Below are positions 1 through 9,161 of a DNA stretch of 64,000 nucleotides, piece by piece. Location of the stretch: contig CANJMF010000012.1 in NCBI GenBank assembly GCA_947475895.1, positions 19,866-83,865 of the forward strand. Direction: 5' to 3'. The notes under the pieces were generated by a model. It saw only the letters and a program-made list of their open reading frames with translations. It did not search any database and was not told the DNA's origin. A program made the position numbers and the translations under genes. Source of the DNA: Fidelibacterota bacterium (GTDB taxonomy: Bacteria > Pseudomonadota > Alphaproteobacteria > Rhodospirillales > Rhodospirillaceae). Each line of letters begins with the position of its first letter. The stretch's first letter is position 1.

Positions 1-1
1 C

Positions 2-565
2 GAAGTGGTCGTTCTGGTGCTCGACGCCGAGCAGCCGCTCGAGAAGCAAGAGCTGGACCTCGCCCGCCACGTGGAAGACGAAGGCCGCGGCCTGGTGATC
101 GCCCTCAACAAGTGGGATCTCATCAAGGAAAAGCGCAGCGTCCTTGCCGCCGTGGATGACCGGCTTGAAAGCTCGCTGGCGCAAATTCGCGGTGTGCCGG
201 TGGTGACGCTCTCGGGCAAAACCGGACAGCGCGTTGAAGACTTGATGAAAGCCGTGTTCGAAGTCCACGAAACGTGGAATCGCCACGTTCCCACAGGTGC
301 GCTCAATCGCTGGCTGGCCGCGACCACGCGCGCGCATCCGCCGCCGCTGTCTATTCACAAACATCGCATCAAGTTGAAGTACGCGACGCAAGCCAAAAGC
401 CGCCCGCCCACGTTCGTTCTGTTTTCATCGCGCGCCGCCGACTTGCCTGAAGACTACATGCGCTATCTTGCCAATTCCCTGCGCGACAACTTCGACTTGG
501 ACGGCGTGCCGATCCGCATTCTCCTGCGCACGCCCGAAAATCCGTTTGAGGAAGAAGGTCGCTAG
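2..565 (+). CDS. der: Ribosome-biogenesis GTPase Der (EngA), 3' part only
   Basis: This is the C-terminal part of the double-GTPase Der, which acts in 50S ribosomal subunit maturation; the 5' end lies outside the window. The visible part starts inside the second GTPase domain: VVLVLDAEQPLEKQELDLA matches the region between G3 and G4, followed by the G4 guanine-specificity motif NKWD near visible residue 37 and a G5-like LSGKTGQ. The last 90 or so residues (from TWNRHVPTGALNRWL through the proline-rich ATTRAHPPP to the basic end) fit the KH-like domain unique to Der. Family assignment is firm. The stop lies 7 nt before the next gene on the same strand, so the two may be co-transcribed. Confidence 0.93.
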   Translation, partial: EVVVLVLDAEQPLEKQELDLARHVEDEGRGLVIALNKWDLIKEKRSVLAAVDDRLESSLAQIRGVPVVTLSGKTGQRVEDLMKAVFEVHETWNRHVPTGALNRWLAATTRAHPPPLSIHKHRIKLKYATQAKSRPPTFVLFSSRAADLPEDYMRYLANSLRDNFDLDGVPIRILLRTPENPFEEEGR

Positions 566-572
566 GCCTCAC

Positions 573-1046
573 ATGTCCCCCATCGTCCTTGACGCGATTC
601 TCGCCTACGGCCATTTCCTGTTCATTGGCACCCTGATCGCTTGCCTCGCCATGGAGACGGCACTGGTGCGCGCGAACGAATTCTCGCAACCCCAGTTGAA
701 ACGCCTCGCCACCATCGACGCGCTCTACGGCCTCTCATCGCTGTTGATCATCGTGTTCGGTGTGTGCCGCGTGCTCTACGGCCTGAAGGGTGCCGACTAC
801 TACGTCGGCAACCATGTGTTCTGGACGAAGATGGCGCTCTTCGCGGCGACCGGCTTGGCTTCGGTGCCGCCCACCATCAATTTCTTGCGTTGGAGAAAAG
901 CCTCCGCCGCCGATCCCGCATTCCAACCGCCGCCGCGCAAATTGCGCAGCGTGCGCGGACACATCGTCGCTGAATGGATTTTGCTGGCCCTGATCCCCGT
1001 CGCCGCCGTGTTAATGGCGCGGGGCGTGGGCTATGTCGCCGGCTAA
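573..1046 (+). CDS. DUF2214-family small integral membrane protein
   Basis: A predicted inner-membrane protein of 157 residues with about four hydrophobic segments (roughly residues 7-27, 50-68, 84-102 and 136-154). The conserved glycine/tyrosine stretch GVCRVLYGLKGADYYVGNH after helix 2 and FWTKMALF in helix 3 resemble the DUF2214 family of predicted membrane proteins, whose function is unknown. The ATG at 573 is preferred to the in-frame start at 468, which would overlap most of the der C-terminus. Its 3' end overlaps the convergent AbiV-like gene by 4 nt. Confidence 0.72.
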   Translation: MSPIVLDAILAYGHFLFIGTLIACLAMETALVRANEFSQPQLKRLATIDALYGLSSLLIIVFGVCRVLYGLKGADYYVGNHVFWTKMALFAATGLASVPPTINFLRWRKASAADPAFQPPPRKLRSVRGHIVAEWILLALIPVAAVLMARGVGYVAG

Positions 1047-1778
1047 TGCTTGTACTTCTTGCCCGTTCCCATGATCGGGTCTTCGTACTCGGTCATCGGC
1101 ACTGTGGATTTCTCGACTTCGTTCACGTCGGGTGTACCGAGGCCCTCTTTCTCCATAGCCTGTGCCCAGCGCAATAGGGCCTCCGGCATCTGATTCGATC
1201 GCCACGTCGGGCCCACATATTCGACCCACAGATCGATCTCGCGCTCGGTCACTTCGTGCTTCGCGCACGAGGCTTCGGCGATATGCACCAGCACGGTCGA
1301 CGCGTTCCCGTCGATGGCCACCGGCGGCTCGCTCCAATGGCCTTTATTGTAGCAGTCGGTATAGAGACTGAGGTGCTTTGTCAGGTCCGCCACATCCATA
1401 TGCTCGCGCTCGCGCGAGACGGCGTCGGCAAATCCCGTGAGGTGCCCTGCACCTTTGGCGGCCAACTCCGATGCGATCCATCCGGCGTTCTTCACGCGGT
1501 GGCGGCGGTATTCGCCCCAGGCCGACGCCAACTCGATCGGCGTGCGCGCGAGACTTAAAGATCGCAGCGCGGGGATTTTTCCAGATTCTTCCATGGACAG
1601 AACGGCGAGGGCCGCGGCCGACGCATAGCGGCGCGCATCCAATAAGATGCGCGCATCGGTGGCCAACCGGCTGTGCGTTACGCACAGCCGCATTGATGCC
1701 ATCGGCAACATCTTTTGCGGAAATCGATCCGCGATAAGGCGACAACGGACGCAAAGCCATCGTGACGTTTCTCGTCAT
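1043..1778 (-). pseudogene. AbiV-type HEPN abortive-infection gene, broken by a frameshift
   Basis: The two halves of an AbiV-like protein lie in different frames. The first, from ATG at 1778 (preceded by a purine-rich GGGGGG ribosome site), encodes MTRNVTMALRPLSPYRGSIS and continues to INAAVRNAQ. The second resumes with RLATDARILLDARRYASAAA and runs through EESGKIPALRSL to a TAG at 1043. Joined, they match the YRG...INA.RNA..L...A..L...GRY..A..L...S.EE.GK layout of AbiV proteins, HEPN-fold factors of phage exclusion. One extra base in CAGCCGG around 1668-1673 explains the shift. The shift abuts a perfect 8-bp palindrome (1671-1687). It may be a real mutation, a phase-variable site or a sequencing error. 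The downstream frame alone could start at ATG 1711 but would lack the N-terminus. Confidence 0.7.
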
Positions 1779-1976
1779 TGCTCGCCCCCCTTCCCAACAT
1801 AAGTATTTATCAACCCACACCCCAACGCGACTCATTTTCAAAGGTTCGGGGTGAGGCCGCTGATTTTTCGAGAGAATTTTTTTCAGGTCGTGCAATTGTG
1901 GCAAGCACTTTGCGCCGCAAAATGCTTGCGTGCGTTGCGGTCGTGCGCCTGCACGCGATCCGTGCGTCTGCAATTC

Positions 1977-2687
1977 TTAGGGTTGTGCGAGGACGAGTTC
2001 GCCGTTTTTTGTGCACGCGGGGTCGGCAAGATCGACGAACACCTTCGCGATGGCTTCCGGCGGAACCACCGTTGCGGGATCTTCGCCCGGATAGGCAGCC
2101 GCGCGCATCTTGGTTCGCACGCGCCCCGGATCGAGCAAGTTCACGCGCATTTTTGTGTGCGCGATTTCGGCGGCGTAGGTCAGTACCATGTTATCGAGTG
2201 CAGCCTTCGACGCTGCATAAGGGCCCCAATACATGGCTTGGCGACGGCCTGCGAGCGAGGTGACGAAAATCGCGCGCCCTGCGTCTGATTCCCGCAACAG
2301 CGGATCCATAGATCGGATCAAACGCCAGTTGGCATGAACGTTCACATTGAAAACGTCATCCCACATTTTCGGCGTGTAGCTTTGCAAAGGCGAGAGTTGG
2401 CCCAAAGCGCCCGCGCAGCCCACGAGAATATCGAGCTTCTTCCAGCGTTGAAAAATCGCGCCGCCCACTTGGTCGATCTTGGCGAAGTCGGTCAGGCTCT
2501 CGGAGACGAGGGTGGCCGACTCGCCCGAAACTTTGCGGATTTCGTCGTCCAGCTCCGTCAACCCGCCTTCCGTACGGGCGAACGCGATCACATGGGCGCC
2601 CTCGCGTGCGAACTCGATTGCTACGGCACGGCCAATACCGCGCGACGCGCCCGTCACCAGGGCGACACGGCCAGAGAGACGACCCAT
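1977..2687 (-). CDS. SDR-family NAD(P)-dependent oxidoreductase
   Basis: A classical short-chain dehydrogenase/reductase of 236 residues. The N-terminal Rossmann motif TGASRGIGRA (about residues 13-22) binds the dinucleotide, and YAASKAALDN carries the catalytic Tyr-x-x-x-Lys pair near residue 157. The usual NAG motif is CAG here (GCAGALG), a small deviation. Substrate is unknown. The gene follows purF on the same strand with a 3-nt gap and is probably the last gene of the alr-purF transcription unit. About 200 nt without a clear gene separate it from the AbiV-like pseudogene. Confidence 0.9.
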   Translation of the reverse strand: MGRLSGRVALVTGASRGIGRAVAIEFAREGAHVIAFARTEGGLTELDDEIRKVSGESATLVSESLTDFAKIDQVGGAIFQRWKKLDILVGCAGALGQLSPLQSYTPKMWDDVFNVNVHANWRLIRSMDPLLRESDAGRAIFVTSLAGRRQAMYWGPYAASKAALDNMVLTYAAEIAHTKMRVNLLDPGRVRTKMRAAAYPGEDPATVVPPEAIAKVFVDLADPACTKNGELVLAQP

Positions 2688-2690
2688 GGC

Positions 2691-4184
2691 TTAAACTCGC
2701 TCGTTGAGGAGAGACAGTTGCTTCGGTTGCGTACCGGCCTGGCGGTCGGTTAACGGCAACGGATAATTTCCGGTGAAGCAAGCGTCGCAGTATTGCGGGT
2801 GTTCGGCGCTGCGCTTGGCTTCGCCCATGGCCTGATAGAGGCCGTCGATGGAAATGAAGGCAAGGCTATCGACGCCGAGCAGTTTGGCCATGCTGTCCAG
2901 GTCATGCTGCGCGGCCAGCAGGTTGTCGTAGTCGGGTGTGTCGATGCCGAAGAAGCACGGGTGCGCTGTCGGCGGCGACGAGATGCGCAAATGCACTTCG
3001 GTGGCACCGGCTTGGCGCACCATGTCCACAATCTTTGTCGAGGTCGTGCCGCGCACGATAGAGTCGTCCACCAGCACCACGCGTTTTCCCGCGAGCACTT
3101 CTTTGTTGGGGTTGTGCTTGCGCTTCACGCCCAAGTGCCGCGTTTTGTCCGTGGGCTGAATGAACGTGCGGCCCACATAGTGGTTGCGGATGATGCCCAT
3201 TTCAAACGGTACGCCGGTTTCCGCCGCGTAGCCCAAAGCCGCCGGCACGCCAGAGTCCGGCACCGGCACAACCACGTCGCACGGCACGCCACTTTCGCGG
3301 GCCAACTGCGCGCCGATGCGCTTGCGTACTTCGTACACGCTGTGGCCTTCGCTGATGCTGTCGGGGCGCGCGAAGTAGATGTATTCGAAAATGCAAAACC
3401 GCGGATGCTGCTTCGGGAACGGCTTCAGGCTGCGCACGCCGGAATGGTCGATGATCACCACTTCGCCGGGCTCCACGTTGCGCACGAATTCGGCGCCGAT
3501 GATGTCCAAGGCGCAAGTCTCGGACGCCAGAATGTGCGCCTTGTCGAGTTTGCCGAGCACCAGCGGGCGCACCCCCAAAGGATCGCGCGCGCCGATGACG
3601 GCATTGTTACTCAGGCACACGAAGGAATAAGCACCTTCGATCTGGCGCAAGGCCGCGATCAGCTTTTCTTCCAACGTGCCTTCTTCGCTAATGGCGATGA
3701 GGTGAATCACCACCTCAGTGTCTGAAGTCGATTGGAACAGGCAGCCGCGCTTTTTCAACTCTTGGCGCAGCGACAGTGCGTTGGTCAGATTGCCGTTGTG
3801 AGCGATGGCGAAGCCGCCCGACTCAAGCTCGGCAAACAGCGGCTGCACGTTGCGCAAAATCGTCGCACCCGTGGTGGCGTAGCGCGTATGGCCGATGGCC
3901 ATGTCGCCCATCAGCTGTTCCATCACCGCTTCGGACTTGAAGTTCTCCGACACGTGACCCATGCCGCGATGGCTCTGAAATTGGCGGCCGTCGTAGCTGA
4001 CGATACCGGCCGCTTCCTGCCCGCGATGCTGCAGGGCGTGAAGGCCCAGCGCCGTGTGAGCGGCCGCGTCGTTGTCGCCGATAATGCCGAACACGCCGCA
4101 TTCTTCTTTGAGATGATCGCCGTCTGCATCGAAGGGATCGGTCGTCATTTCGGGTAATGCCAAGGGGAGGGTGAGTTGGCTCAT
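2691..4184 (-). CDS. purF: Amidophosphoribosyltransferase PurF
   Basis: Catalyses the first committed step of purine synthesis, converting PRPP and glutamine to 5-phosphoribosylamine. The protein has 497 residues, normal for the family. Residues after the propeptide read EECGVFGI, so Cys29 is the expected N-terminal nucleophile after removal of 28 residues. The class II glutaminase domain follows (GHTRYATTG, AHNGNLTN), then the phosphoribosyltransferase domain with PRPP loop VVLVDDSIVRGTTS. The start codon overlaps the cvpA stop by 4 nt (ATGA), indicating translational coupling. The cvpA-purF pairing is widely conserved in proteobacteria. Confidence 0.97.
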   Translation of the reverse strand: MSQLTLPLALPEMTTDPFDADGDHLKEECGVFGIIGDNDAAAHTALGLHALQHRGQEAAGIVSYDGRQFQSHRGMGHVSENFKSEAVMEQLMGDMAIGHTRYATTGATILRNVQPLFAELESGGFAIAHNGNLTNALSLRQELKKRGCLFQSTSDTEVVIHLIAISEEGTLEEKLIAALRQIEGAYSFVCLSNNAVIGARDPLGVRPLVLGKLDKAHILASETCALDIIGAEFVRNVEPGEVVIIDHSGVRSLKPFPKQHPRFCIFEYIYFARPDSISEGHSVYEVRKRIGAQLARESGVPCDVVVPVPDSGVPAALGYAAETGVPFEMGIIRNHYVGRTFIQPTDKTRHLGVKRKHNPNKEVLAGKRVVLVDDSIVRGTTSTKIVDMVRQAGATEVHLRISSPPTAHPCFFGIDTPDYDNLLAAQHDLDSMAKLLGVDSLAFISIDGLYQAMGEAKRSAEHPQYCDACFTGNYPLPLTDRQAGTQPKQLSLLNERV

Positions 4185-4885
4185 TTTTTGTCCTCAGACG
4201 TCCCTTCGCTGCTGTTCAGCAGGCGTTGCATATCAAGTCTTTCGGTATCCTTATAGCCACCTTCGCCGGGCGCTGCGGCTTTTGCGCCGTTATGCGTGGC
4301 CGATGTGGGCTCGTTTAGGCGGTCAAACGCCTTCTTGGCTTCCGCAGCATTGTTCATGCGCTCCATGCCGTCTTTCGCCACGCTGCCCGGCGCCATGAAA
4401 GAGGCCGGCACCAGGGCTTTCATTTCTTCGGCCGCCATTTCGATCAACGGTAGGGTTTTGGCGTTGCGCACCCACGACGGGCGGTCGCGATCCCACAGCC
4501 AATCGGCGATAATCAATCCCACGGACAAAATCACCACGGCGCGCGCGAGGCCAAACACAAATCCCAGCGTGCGGTCGGCATTGTTGAAGGCCGTCTTTTG
4601 GATGGCCCGCGCCAAAGCATGGGTCGCCATCGACAGCACGAACAACACGACCAGAAAGATCCCGACCGAAGCGGCTGCATCCGCCGCCCAGCTCAGGTGA
4701 ATGAGCTTGTGCGCATAGGGTTGAACGTAAGGTAGCCCGTATATGGAGGCTGCAAGGGCGCCAATCCAGGCCGCCACCGAGAGAATCTCGTGCACAAAAC
4801 CGCGAATGAACGCAAGCAGCGCCGAAATCAGAAGGACGACGCCCACCGCAAGATCGAGACCGTTGATGGGCAGCTTATCGATCAA
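4181..4885 (-). CDS. cvpA: CvpA family membrane protein
   Basis: An inner-membrane protein of 234 residues named after colicin V production in E. coli; its general role is not settled. The N-terminal 160 residues have four hydrophobic segments with the CvpA-like layout (GLDLAVGVVLLISALLAFIR, then AAWIGALAAS, and NADRTLGFVFGLARAVVIL). The C-terminal 70 residues are charged, low in hydrophobicity and probably cytoplasmic. It sits between radA and purF with 4-nt overlaps at both ends, so all three are likely translated in tandem. Confidence 0.9.
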   Translation of the reverse strand: MIDKLPINGLDLAVGVVLLISALLAFIRGFVHEILSVAAWIGALAASIYGLPYVQPYAHKLIHLSWAADAAASVGIFLVVLFVLSMATHALARAIQKTAFNNADRTLGFVFGLARAVVILSVGLIIADWLWDRDRPSWVRNAKTLPLIEMAAEEMKALVPASFMAPGSVAKDGMERMNNAAEAKKAFDRLNEPTSATHNGAKAAAPGEGGYKDTERLDMQRLLNSSEGTSEDKK

Positions 4886-6300
4886 TGACCGCCTCGCTGA
4901 AAATTCTGCATGCCGGCCACGCTCGCGAACTGGCTCATGACGTCCTGCACGTGTCCCATATCCTTTAGGGCCAATCCGCTCTTGGTGTCGTCTTTTCCGC
5001 GTGCTTTGGCGGCATCGCGTGCTTGCCGCGGCATCCAGGCTTGATGAAACCCGAGTTTTGCGGCCTCTTTCAGGCGCAAATCGCGCTGCGCCACGGCCCG
5101 CACTTCACCCGACAATCCAATCTCGCCGAATACCACCGCATCCGCGGGCACCGGGTCGCCGCTGAAGGCTGAAACCAAGGCCGCCGCCACCGCTAAATCC
5201 GCCGCCGGTTCGCTGATCCGCAAGCCGCCAGCGACGTTGAGATATATGTCGTGCGCCCCGAAGGCAAGGCCGCCTCTCGCCTCCATGACCGCAATAATCA
5301 TGTTTAAACGGGCACTATCCCAGCCCACCACGGCACGCCGGGGGGTGCCCAGGGCCGAGGGCGCGACAAGGGCCTGGATTTCAACAAGAACGGGTCGTGT
5401 GCCCTCGATTCCGGCAAACACGCAGCTGCCGCTCACATTGCCGCGCCGCTCCGCTAGGAACAGCGCCGAGGGGTTCAAAACTTCCTTGAGCCCGCCGTCG
5501 GTCATCTCGAACACGCCAATTTCGTCCGTGGGGCCAAAGCGGTTTTTGACCGCGCGCAGAATTCGGAATTGATGGCCGCGGTCGCCTTCGAAATACAAAA
5601 CCGTATCGACCATGTGTTCCAGCACGCGCGGGCCTGCCAGCGTGCCTTCCTTGGTGACATGACCAACCAGGAACAGCGTGAAGCCCCGGCGCTTCGCCAC
5701 ACGAATCAACTCGTGCGCGCAGGTGCGCACTTGCGTCACGGTGCCGGGTGCCGAATCAGCCGTGTCGGAAAACATCGTCTGAATGGAATCGATCACCACC
5801 ACATCGGCAGCGCCCGCTTCATCGAGGCTGGCGACGATGTCGCGCACATTGGTGGCGGCGGCCAGCTTCACATTTGCGTTGGCATAGCCGAGGCGTTGCG
5901 CGCGCAAGCGCACTTGGTCCACCGCTTCTTCGCCAGTGATGTAAACGCACGTCGCATGTGCCGCCAGTTTTCCGCACGCTTCCAACAGCAGCGTCGATTT
6001 ACCGATGCCGGGATCGCCGCCCACCAGAATGGCCGCGCCCGCCACAAGTCCGCCGCCGCAAACCCGGTCCAACTCGCCGATGGTGGTCGAGCGGCGCGGC
6101 GGTGGCGTGCCCGTGCCCTTCAGATCGACGAAGGCGATGGAGCGTCCGCCTTTGCCGCCGCTCACGCCCTTGGGCATGACTTCGCGCGGGGCTTCTTCGG
6201 CGATGGTGTTCCACTCGTTGCAGGAATCGCACTTGCCCTGCCACCGCGTATACGCCGCGCCGCAGCTTTGACAGACGAAGGATTTTGTCGCCTTAGCCAT
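4882..6300 (-). CDS. radA: DNA repair protein RadA
   Basis: A RecA-related ATPase that drives branch migration in recombinational repair. At 472 residues it has normal length. Four cysteines at residues 10, 13, 24 and 27 (CQSC and CDSC) form the zinc finger. Walker A is GGDPGIGKST, the RadA-specific KNRFG motif appears as KNRFGPTDEIG, and the C-terminal third is the Lon-like domain. The start is the ATG at 6300, where the finger begins; the frame stays open upstream but that part overlaps mlaF. The start shares one base with the mlaF stop (TAATG). Confidence 0.96.
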   Translation of the reverse strand: MAKATKSFVCQSCGAAYTRWQGKCDSCNEWNTIAEEAPREVMPKGVSGGKGGRSIAFVDLKGTGTPPPRRSTTIGELDRVCGGGLVAGAAILVGGDPGIGKSTLLLEACGKLAAHATCVYITGEEAVDQVRLRAQRLGYANANVKLAAATNVRDIVASLDEAGAADVVVIDSIQTMFSDTADSAPGTVTQVRTCAHELIRVAKRRGFTLFLVGHVTKEGTLAGPRVLEHMVDTVLYFEGDRGHQFRILRAVKNRFGPTDEIGVFEMTDGGLKEVLNPSALFLAERRGNVSGSCVFAGIEGTRPVLVEIQALVAPSALGTPRRAVVGWDSARLNMIIAVMEARGGLAFGAHDIYLNVAGGLRISEPAADLAVAAALVSAFSGDPVPADAVVFGEIGLSGEVRAVAQRDLRLKEAAKLGFHQAWMPRQARDAAKARGKDDTKSGLALKDMGHVQDVMSQFASVAGMQNFQRGGH

Positions 6301-7064
6301 TACCGACGCAATTGCATCTTGATGGGGCCTTCGGCTTTCCCATGCACGAACTGATCGACGTAGGCGTTGCCGCTGTGCTCGACTTCTTCGGGCTTGCCGA
6401 CCCAGATCAGCTTGCCTTCGTATAACATCGTAATGCGGTCGCCGATTTTGCGCGCCGAGTGCATGTCGTGTGTGATGCTCAAGGCCGTGATGCCCTGCTT
6501 GCGCACGCAACTGATGATCAAGTCATTGATGACGTCGGCCATGATGGGATCGAGGCCCGTCGTCGGCTCGTCGAAGAAAACGATTTCCGGTTCGCCGGCA
6601 ATGGCGCGGGCCAGGCCCACGCGCTTTTGCATGCCGCCCGATAATTCCGACGGCGACAACGCGCCGACTTCGGGGGCCAAGCCCACTTTGCCCAAGGTGT
6701 CCATGGCGCGGTCTTTGGCTTCCTTGCGCTTCATGCCCCGTTGGATCAAGCCAAACGCCACATTCTCCCAGACCGGCAAGCTGTCGAACAAAGCAGCGCC
6801 TTGAAACAACATGCCGAATTTATTGTTCGCGGCATCGCGTTGATTCGCCGTCATGTGCGTCACATCGGCGCCGTCCACTTCAATGGCGCCGCTGTCGGCC
6901 TGAAGAATGCCGAGAATGCATTTGATCAGCACCGACTTTCCGGTGCCCGATCCGCCGATCACGACCACGGACTCTTTGGGCATGATGTCGAAGGACACGC
7001 CCGTCAGCACCTTCTTGTCGCCGAAGGATTTATGTACGTCCTTGAGGCGGATTTTCGGTGTCAT
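6300..7064 (-). CDS. mlaF: Mla phospholipid transport ATP-binding protein MlaF
   Basis: Cytoplasmic ATPase subunit of the MlaFE(D) ABC system that maintains outer-membrane lipid asymmetry. The 254 residues contain Walker A GGSGTGKS, signature LSGGMQKR, Walker B IVFFDEPTTGLDP and a switch histidine in SITHDM. The gene overlaps the preceding permease gene by 4 nt, which supports the Mla assignment over a generic ABC ATPase. The substrate-binding protein MlaD and the periplasmic carrier MlaC are not in the window and would have to be encoded elsewhere. Confidence 0.93.
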   Translation of the reverse strand: MTPKIRLKDVHKSFGDKKVLTGVSFDIMPKESVVVIGGSGTGKSVLIKCILGILQADSGAIEVDGADVTHMTANQRDAANNKFGMLFQGAALFDSLPVWENVAFGLIQRGMKRKEAKDRAMDTLGKVGLAPEVGALSPSELSGGMQKRVGLARAIAGEPEIVFFDEPTTGLDPIMADVINDLIISCVRKQGITALSITHDMHSARKIGDRITMLYEGKLIWVGKPEEVEHSGNAYVDQFVHGKAEGPIKMQLRR

Positions 7065-7840
7065 GTGCCGAAGAACAATTCGGTGAGGATGTAATTGAAC
7101 GTCAGGATCAAGATCGACGACGACACCACGGCATTAGTGGTGGCCGCGCCGACGCCTTGCGCGCCGCCTTTGGAATAATAACCGGCGTAGCAGCCCATCA
7201 ACGCGATGATGAAGCCGAACACCGCCGCCTTCACCAAACCCGAAATCACGTCCAGGGGCTGCATGAACTGATAGGTGTTCGAGATGTAGGCGGCGGGATT
7301 GAATCCCAATTTATAAACGCTCACCACGAAGCCGCCGAAGATGCCGATGATGTCGGCGATCAGCACCAGGAATGGCAGCATCAACAGGCCGGCGATCAAA
7401 CGCGGCACCACCAGATACTTGAACGGATTGGTCGACAGCGTCGTCAACGCGTCGATCTGTTCGGTCACGCGCATGGTACCGATCTCGGCAGCCATGGATG
7501 CGCCAATGCGCCCCGCCACCATCAAGCCCGCAAGCACAGGTCCTAATTCGCGCGTCAGCGAAACCACCACGACATTGGCGACGGCGTTCTCACTTCCCGC
7601 CGAGAAACGCGCGAAGCCGGTGTAGCTTTGCAGCGCCAGCACCATGCCGGAGAAAATCGCGGTCAAGCCGACGACGGGCAATGAGTAATAGCCAATGTCG
7701 ATCATCTGCCGGCCAATGAGGCGCGGATAGATCGGCGGGCGCACGCAGTGCGAAATGGCGGCCGCCGCAAAAAGCGTCAAGCGCCCGAGGTGTCCGAGGA
7801 ATGCCAACACCACGCGGCCAATGAGGGCGAGAAAATTCAT
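7061..7840 (-). CDS. mlaE: MlaE-type ABC permease
   Basis: Membrane permease of the Mla retrograde phospholipid transport system, 259 residues with about five or six transmembrane segments. GYYSLPVVGLTAIFSGMVLA and the GTMRVTEQIDAL coupling segment, with LTRELGPVLAGLMVAGRIGA before it, are typical of the MlaE family. It is translationally coupled to mlaF by a 4-nt overlap, and alr ends 5 nt upstream, placing it in the alr-to-purF operon. Confidence 0.94.
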   Translation of the reverse strand: MNFLALIGRVVLAFLGHLGRLTLFAAAAISHCVRPPIYPRLIGRQMIDIGYYSLPVVGLTAIFSGMVLALQSYTGFARFSAGSENAVANVVVVSLTRELGPVLAGLMVAGRIGASMAAEIGTMRVTEQIDALTTLSTNPFKYLVVPRLIAGLLMLPFLVLIADIIGIFGGFVVSVYKLGFNPAAYISNTYQFMQPLDVISGLVKAAVFGFIIALMGCYAGYYSKGGAQGVGAATTNAVVSSSILILTFNYILTELFFGT

Positions 7841-7845
7841 GGGGC

Positions 7846-8991
7846 CTATGTTCGCACGGCTGGCAGATAGCGCCGGGTGTAACGGCTGCCCAGCGCGGTC
7901 AGCACTTCATAGCCGATGGTGCCGGCCTCGCGCGCTACGTCATCGACCGTATGGCGCGTGCCGATGATGTCGATCACAGCGCCCGGGCCCAGCGCGGACT
8001 CCGGGACGATGGAGACGTCAAAGGTGGTCAAATCCATGGAAACCCGCCCCGCCACGCTGACAGCAAAGTCGTCCACAAAGGCGCGGCCGTTTGGGCTCCA
8101 GGATCGCAGCAGTCCGTCGGCGTAACCCATTGATACCGTTGCTAATTTGGCGCCATCGGGGGTCAAGTGAGCGGCACCATAGCCAACGGGGGCAGCAGCG
8201 TCAACGCGACGAACCTGCAGGATTTTAGCCTGTAACCGCACCACAGGCACCATAGGGTTGGCCCCGCCCGGTGTGGGGTTTACGCCGTAAAGGGCCACGC
8301 CCGGGCGCGCCATATCGAAGACAAAGGCCCGCCCCAAAAACAGACCCGATGAATTGGCCAGGGTGCCCTTAGCGTCAGGAAATTTGCCGCGAAAGACCGA
8401 CAGGGCCGAGGCAAAGTGCTCGCGCTGACGGGCGTTCATAGGGTGCTCGGGCGTATCGGCGCACGCCAAGTGACTCATCAGCGCCAGCGGGTGAAGTCCG
8501 AGAAAGCCATCGGGGTTGGCGACGTGCGATTCAAATTCGGCCGCGGTTAGCCCTAGGCGGTTCATGCCCGTATCCACCTGAACCACGGATTCCATCAGCA
8601 CGTCGCTGCTGTGTGCGAAACCGCGCCATGCCTTGATCTGCGGGGGCGTGCTCAGCACCGGAATCAGATGATGAGCCGCGAAATCCTTTTCCGTACCCGG
8701 ATTAGGGCCATGCATGACGAGGATGCGGGGCTCCGGCCCAAGGGCGGGGCGCAGCGCAATGCCTTCATCGATGTGGGCCACATAAAAGGTGGTGCAGCCG
8801 GCGGACTTCAGGGCCTGAGCGACCGGAACCAGGCCGAGGCCGTAAGCATCCGCCTTCACGACGGCGCCCACATCGCACCCGGGTCCGCCCAGGCGTTTCA
8901 GCGTCCGCCAGTTGGCGACGATGGCCGCAAGGTCGATCGTCAGCAACGCGCCGGAACGGTCTTCAGAACGGGTAAGGGTGGCAGGGATCAT
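7846..8991 (-). CDS. alr: Alanine racemase
   Basis: PLP-dependent enzyme that interconverts L- and D-alanine for peptidoglycan synthesis. Of normal length at 381 residues. The PLP lysine is Lys46 in AVVKADAYGLG, followed by the TIM-barrel domain (VDTGMNRLG, MSHLACAD), and the C-terminal beta domain carries the second catalytic tyrosine region (SMGYADGLLRS) and the substrate segment GRVSMDLTTFDV. It appears to be the first gene of a minus-strand unit running to the SDR gene at 1977; the region just upstream holds a strong hairpin belonging to the preceding peptide operon. Confidence 0.96.
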   Translation of the reverse strand: MIPATLTRSEDRSGALLTIDLAAIVANWRTLKRLGGPGCDVGAVVKADAYGLGLVPVAQALKSAGCTTFYVAHIDEGIALRPALGPEPRILVMHGPNPGTEKDFAAHHLIPVLSTPPQIKAWRGFAHSSDVLMESVVQVDTGMNRLGLTAAEFESHVANPDGFLGLHPLALMSHLACADTPEHPMNARQREHFASALSVFRGKFPDAKGTLANSSGLFLGRAFVFDMARPGVALYGVNPTPGGANPMVPVVRLQAKILQVRRVDAAAPVGYGAAHLTPDGAKLATVSMGYADGLLRSWSPNGRAFVDDFAVSVAGRVSMDLTTFDVSIVPESALGPGAVIDIIGTRHTVDDVAREAGTIGYEVLTALGSRYTRRYLPAVRT

Positions 8992-9028
8992 GCGCGCGAT
9001 TGTCTATCACGCGCGCCGCTAAACGCCT

Positions 9029-9060
9029 ACCCGGGACGCCTTGAAAAAAGCGTCCCGGGT
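9029..9060 (-). terminator. Hairpin after the small-peptide operon
   Basis: Perfect 11-bp arms (ACCCGGGACGC and GCGTCCCGGGT) around a 10-nt loop with a run of A. It lies between the stop of the 24-residue peptide at 9066 and alr. There is no T run after the stem on either strand, so termination efficiency is uncertain. Confidence 0.6.
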
Positions 9061-9065
9061 GGAAT

Positions 9066-9140
9066 CTAATGTGCGAACAGCGCGATCAGGATGATGATCG
9101 GGATCGGCACGCCGATGAGCCACAGAAACATACTTCTCAT
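9066..9140 (-). CDS. 24-residue hydrophobic membrane peptide
   Basis: A very short ORF that begins MRSMFLWLIGVP and ends in ALFAH. Apart from the first residues it is one continuous hydrophobic segment rich in Ile and Pro, long enough to cross the membrane once. It has a perfect Shine-Dalgarno AGGAGG (9146-9151) five nt before the ATG, strong support for translation. It is the third ORF of a unit containing the 10174-10248 peptide and the 9162-10133 membrane protein, and is followed by a strong hairpin. Function unknown. Confidence 0.6.
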   Translation of the reverse strand: MRSMFLWLIGVPIPIIILIALFAH

Positions 9141-9161
9141 GCTTGCCTCCTATGAATGGTG

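Noticed and set aside
6301..6510. N-terminal extension of radA
   Set aside because: The extension overlaps mlaF and the zinc finger begins right at ATG 6300.
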